From Flavihumibacter petaseus NBRC 106054 (GTDB taxonomy: Bacteria; Bacteroidota; Bacteroidia; Chitinophagales; Chitinophagaceae), in assembly GCF_000974785.1 (NCBI RefSeq), contig NZ_BBWV01000001.1, positions 1,116,001 to 1,180,000 of the forward strand: a stretch of 64,000 nucleotides of DNA. The letters are read 5' to 3'. This document shows, piece after piece, positions 60,709 through 64,000 of the stretch (position 1 is the stretch's first letter; each line of letters starts with the position of its first letter). The translations under genes and the position numbers were made by a program. The notes beneath the pieces were generated by a model that made no database searches, had not been told where the DNA came from, and saw only the letters and a program-made list of their open reading frames with translations.

Positions 60709-62361
60709 TTAGGATAATAATATTAGCTCGTCCCAATTCAATAGACTGGAATCCTCACTAAACAGTGACACCAGGCACAAGCCAAAACCAGTAAGACCAC
60801 AATTTAAACCAATCTCACCAAACCCTCCAATACTCTTATAAGGATCTAGCGCTAAAACCCCATTCCGATACAAGAGGTTGTTAATTACTGCATGCAACTT
60901 TTCATATTGCTGTGGAGAAATCTCAAGCACTCTACACAAACGGATACAGGATTGAATTCTGGGTATAACCACAGCTAAGTCTCCAACGCTATTGGAACAA
61001 TTGAAATCCAGGTCAAAAAATCGCTTTCTTACAATTTCCATCTGATCCTCCGCTACAGCCAACGAAAATGAATATAGTACTGGAAAGTCAAACTCAAGGT
61101 CATCTCTAATTAAGCAATCATTTACCTTACTCCTAATAAGACACTCAAACTGACCCAATTGCCATTCTAGCTCTGTCGAAAATATTTTCGACGATCTACA
61201 TTTAAATACAAACAATATCGCCCTTGCAACAAATAAACTACTTTCGCCTTTAAAGTCAGCGCACCCGGAAACCAATCCGGTAAAAACATCAGCTACTCTT
61301 TCGAGTAATAGCGACAAGTGATTTGATAAACAGTCATTCAATTTTGTAGTGATTTTCTCATCGAATGGTTGTTCGTCTAACGATCTATTTATTAGGTATG
61401 AATACGCGCCAATTAAATCAACGAAATCACTCCTGATATCAGAAACTTCTATAAATCGAATAATTACAGAATCATATTTGCTGAGCAACTCAATATCATC
61501 CATGCTAACAAATCCGTTGACACACAAATGATAGGTATAAACGGCATTTGGCACCAATTGAAATAAATTCTCATCAAGTGTTTCAAATAACAACTTACTA
61601 TTTCTTAATAGCAAAAAATTTGAGAAATTGAAATACGACGGCTCAGCAATCGACTCAGCATAGTAATATAAGAATACTATAGCAGGCGGACATCCATCAC
61701 TAACTGACGTATTCAACAAAGGCTTTGCCCTCGTAACAACTATCTCCGAGATAGATTTTAGAAAAACCCTAACATTCTCTTCAAAATTCGCAGGCCCCAA
61801 CATTGTCATATTAGCAATGGACTCGTTGCTAATTATCAAATCCTCAAATAGGATATTCCCTGGATCATTCCAGCAATTCCAATCTGGATTTGAAACCCTA
61901 TAACTCTCACCAAACAAAACTTCACAATAGTCAACACTTCGCTTCAATGCATTGACGGTCACGCCATCGAGAAATACCTTCTCTACTCCCTCCTCAAAAA
62001 TAGATGGTGCATAACCATAAAATCGAACGCGATTCAAAGATTCAGCAAAAACCGTTTCCACAACATAGCCCTTATACCTCGTCAAAAAAAATATATCCAC
62101 CTGGCAATCCAAAATGAGCGTAACCTCGCGAATTTCACCCTTGTATCGCCAAATCTTCACAACCGGTAAACTTTCGATAATCTTCTGTATCAACGATTCA
62201 TCAGCATCCAGAATACCAATATCAATGTCAGGATCATGAGAAATAAATTTAGCACCCCTCACAAACCCCAAGCATGTCCCGCCTATAACAAACCAATCCG
62301 GTACAATAGGATCCAACATTTCTCTAACCCTATTGACAGAACTTCTCAAAATACTATTCAT
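60709..62361 (-). CDS. LicD-like transferase with C-terminal LanC-like extension
   Basis: A 550-residue protein. Residues about 20-180 match the LicD/fukutin fold: GGTCLGFVRGAKFISHDPDIDIGI with Asp43, Asp45 and Asp47, the metal and nucleotide triad of phosphocholine transferases. Residues about 180-550 are helical. The very end, NCGLTGFGLCLVSLF and then LNWDELILLS, resembles the last helix and tail of Bacteroidota LanC-like proteins (the GLxGxG motif and the WDxxLLLS tail), but the classical zinc motif CHG and WC motif are absent. So it may combine phosphocholine transfer with a degenerate cyclase-like domain. It is larger than usual LicD proteins (about 270 residues). Confidence 0.75.
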   Translation of the reverse strand: MNSILRSSVNRVREMLDPIVPDWFVIGGTCLGFVRGAKFISHDPDIDIGILDADESLIQKIIESLPVVKIWRYKGEIREVTLILDCQVDIFFLTRYKGYVVETVFAESLNRVRFYGYAPSIFEEGVEKVFLDGVTVNALKRSVDYCEVLFGESYRVSNPDWNCWNDPGNILFEDLIISNESIANMTMLGPANFEENVRVFLKSISEIVVTRAKPLLNTSVSDGCPPAIVFLYYYAESIAEPSYFNFSNFLLLRNSKLLFETLDENLFQLVPNAVYTYHLCVNGFVSMDDIELLSKYDSVIIRFIEVSDIRSDFVDLIGAYSYLINRSLDEQPFDEKITTKLNDCLSNHLSLLLERVADVFTGLVSGCADFKGESSLFVARAILFVFKCRSSKIFSTELEWQLGQFECLIRSKVNDCLIRDDLEFDFPVLYSFSLAVAEDQMEIVRKRFFDLDFNCSNSVGDLAVVIPRIQSCIRLCRVLEISPQQYEKLHAVINNLLYRNGVLALDPYKSIGGFGEIGLNCGLTGFGLCLVSLFSEDSSLLNWDELILLS

Positions 62362-62484
62362 TCTTTATCACAATTATGATGCTTCCAGTGTAAAGACACC
62401 TATTCTCAAATCGGTTGTAAAATCAACTTGACGAATTCTATCACGTTACCCATATTATACCGGCAACTGTCCACCAACTTTCAA

Positions 62485-62724
62485 TCAAGAAACACCAGAC
62501 TTCACAAAACCACAAATAAAATACCCTTCTTCCTCATAATAATAACAATTTCGAGATCTACAATACCTAATAACTGCACCCAGTTGTTTCAGAAAGGCAA
62601 TGTAGATATATAGCGTTCGCTCAGAAATCGCAAGTTTTTTCGCCAACTGCTTTGGTGTACCAGTAGATTTTGTCCGAATCAAGAAATCCAATCTAACTAT
62701 CCTATGAATAACCTTTTGTGACAT
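62485..62724 (-). CDS. Small helix-turn-helix DNA-binding protein
   Basis: A 79-residue protein from ATG 62724 (MSQKVIHRIVRLDFLI); a longer frame to 62775 overlaps the glycosyltransferase gene. HTH: GTPKQLAKKLAISERTLYIYIAFLKQLG, then YYYEEEGYFICGFV. Similar small HTH proteins are found next to peptide natural-product and glycosyltransferase genes in Bacteroidota, an association recalled, not tested. It may regulate the island. The gap 62362-62484 holds no convincing short ORF. Confidence 0.75.
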   Translation of the reverse strand: MSQKVIHRIVRLDFLIRTKSTGTPKQLAKKLAISERTLYIYIAFLKQLGAVIRYCRSRNCYYYEEEGYFICGFVKSGVS

Positions 62725-62752
62725 ACGAGGAAATATGTTAGAAACCCTATAG

Positions 62753-64000
62753 TCATTTTTCAATAAGACGGTCAATCAACTGCAAATAAGAATCTCCCAT
62801 AAGCTGACTTGTGAACAAACTCCTAGCCCTAGTGATGCCCGTATCAGTAAGGCGTTTTGAAAGGTTACTATCCTTCAATAGCCGGTCAATACGTACAGTA
62901 ATCTCTACGGGCTTCAACGTACGCTCACCCTTGTCATCGTGAGAAACGGGTATCATCAAACAATCAATCCCGTCGTCAAACATCTCCTGCAAACCATCTA
63001 CAGCTGAAACGACTAATGGTATTGACCAAAACCGCATTTCAATAGCACTAAAACTGCACTGCTCCATTAAGGATGGCAATACACCAACATCTGCAATAGC
63101 ATACCATTTCTGCAGAAGTTCCCGAGAAATCTTATCAGTAAGAACAATTCGACTCCAAACTGGCTCAGCGCTCCGCAGCACTTCTCCCAAACTACCCATC
63201 CCAATCAATACCAATCTACTATCCGGCCAATCTTTCAAAAGAGACCTAAAAGCTTCAACAAGAAAAAAGACACCCTTATTAGCGACTACTCGACCCGAAA
63301 ACAATACAATCTTCTCCCTTTCACCAATCCCAAATTCCTTTCTGATTGCAATCTTATCATACTTTACAAATTCCGGTTCTGCAATTCCATTGTATACAAT
63401 ATTCAATTTTTCTTCATCAACCCCTAATACACCTTTAAAGAATTCCTTTGCACAATTCGTAACTGTAACTACACCATCTGCAGCCTCAACCATTGCAAGC
63501 TGGTACTCCGTCTTAAAAAATGCCTCTGGGCAAAAAGATACATTTCTGTCTTTCCATTCTTGTGCAAAAACCGAATCTTCTACCTTAATGCAATCTTTCC
63601 AAGACCATCCATGATGAACATAAACTACAGTGCATTTAAAGAAATCCTTTACCTGTTTCACCAGGCTCAATTCTGAAATAGAGTTAAACAAAAAAACCAA
63701 ATTCTCTTTCGTTGCCAGTATTGGATAAATTACTTGGAGAATTCTTTTCCCAAGGACAGTTGTAATGTTATCAACACTGGCAGAAAGGAATAAACCATTG
63801 CCTGGACATGGAATATGTACGTAGTGCAGCCGGTCATTGTCAAATCTCTTTACTTCAGGATATTTGCGGCATTCTGTAACAATAATCGTTACCTCAATGT
63901 CCTCCTGCCTGCCAAAAATCGCCAATAATTCATCAGTATGGGCCCCTAGTCCGAAAAATCCTTGCATTTGATCGCTACAGAACAAAACAATGTTCTTCAT
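62753..64000 (-). CDS. GT4-family glycosyltransferase
   Basis: A 415-residue enzyme whose ATG is the last three bases of the window (63998-64000), so the gene appears complete. GT-B fold: N-terminal Rossmann-like domain opening MKNIVLFCSDQMQGFFGLG, then VLFSGRVVANKGVFFLVEAFRSLL, and the nucleotide-sugar-binding segment PSLMEQCSFSAIEMRFW with Glu residues of the E(x7)E motif. Resembles glycosyltransferases of Bacteroidota peptide-modification clusters (those annotated as CFB rSAM/SPASM-associated), though this is not proven. The acceptor could be a glycan, lipid or peptide. Confidence 0.88.
   Translation of the reverse strand: MKNIVLFCSDQMQGFFGLGAHTDELLAIFGRQEDIEVTIIVTECRKYPEVKRFDNDRLHYVHIPCPGNGLFLSASVDNITTVLGKRILQVIYPILATKENLVFLFNSISELSLVKQVKDFFKCTVVYVHHGWSWKDCIKVEDSVFAQEWKDRNVSFCPEAFFKTEYQLAMVEAADGVVTVTNCAKEFFKGVLGVDEEKLNIVYNGIAEPEFVKYDKIAIRKEFGIGEREKIVLFSGRVVANKGVFFLVEAFRSLLKDWPDSRLVLIGMGSLGEVLRSAEPVWSRIVLTDKISRELLQKWYAIADVGVLPSLMEQCSFSAIEMRFWSIPLVVSAVDGLQEMFDDGIDCLMIPVSHDDKGERTLKPVEITVRIDRLLKDSNLSKRLTDTGITRARSLFTSQLMGDSYLQLIDRLIEK

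Noticed and set aside
1-64000. tRNA, rRNA, riboswitch or replication-origin signals
   Set aside because: I looked for clover-leaf, conserved rRNA and DnaA-box-cluster patterns and found none that I could support by eye.

Overview
The window reads as a chromosomal segment of a member of the Bacteroidota, most likely Chitinophagaceae or a close relative. The evidence is two SusC/SusD pairs, type IX secretion C-terminal domains, a LytS/LytTR pair next to an outer-membrane barrel, a BlaI/M56 pair, DUF2200 and DUF892 proteins, and promoters of the Bacteroidota form (TTG, about 20 bases, TAnnTTTG). I see no rRNA, tRNA or CRISPR array. Most of the window is moderately GC-rich; from about 56.2 kb to the end it becomes visibly A+T-rich.

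Region 1 (1-13.1 kb): the end of an alkylglycerol-monooxygenase-like membrane hydroxylase on the + strand, facing a long minus-strand operon. The operon runs SusC, SusD, sulfatase, long arylsulfatase, an unlisted 38-residue membrane peptide, sterol-desaturase-like hydroxylase, third sulfatase, DoxX. The genes are packed with 1-8 base gaps or overlaps. It looks like a SusCD uptake locus for sulfate esters without any glycosidase. A good promoter lies about 300 bases upstream of susC.

Region 2 (13.1-33.5 kb), housekeeping and stress genes: a ClC chloride channel with CBS domains; a KGG-repeat disordered protein, a DUF892 protein and a fasciclin lipoprotein (probably one stress operon); an ABC ATPase with an ABC-permease/M1-aminopeptidase fusion under a promoter carrying twin palindromes; a GRP-type sugar transporter; an H1-like/SWIB fusion; a MacB-like permease; BlaI plus an M56 protein with a 29-residue repeat tail; DinB, DUF2200, an unknown protein and a type IX secreted protein.

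Region 3 (33.5-44.4 kb): a second, compact polysaccharide-utilisation-type operon: SusC, SusD, six-hairpin glycosidase, GntR-type regulator with a LacI-like sensor domain, second six-hairpin glycosidase, sodium/solute symporter.

Region 4 (44.4-56.2 kb): a small conserved protein, a stretch between two terminators, an outer-membrane barrel receptor with its LytS/LytR system, and a 2093-residue type IX secreted adhesin-like protein with TIG and FG-GAP repeats.

Region 5 (56.2-64 kb): an A+T-rich accessory island. It starts with decayed gene fragments and a frameshifted IS3-family element of 1233 bp with clear inverted repeats. It continues with a phosphocholine-type activation set (choline-kinase-like, LicC-like cytidylyltransferase, LicD-like transferase). 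The LicD-like protein carries a C-terminal extension that resembles the end of LanC-like proteins. A small HTH protein and a GT4 glycosyltransferase lie next to it. This set is the strongest candidate for an undescribed system: either phosphocholine decoration of a surface glycan or modification of a ribosomal peptide whose precursor lies outside the window.
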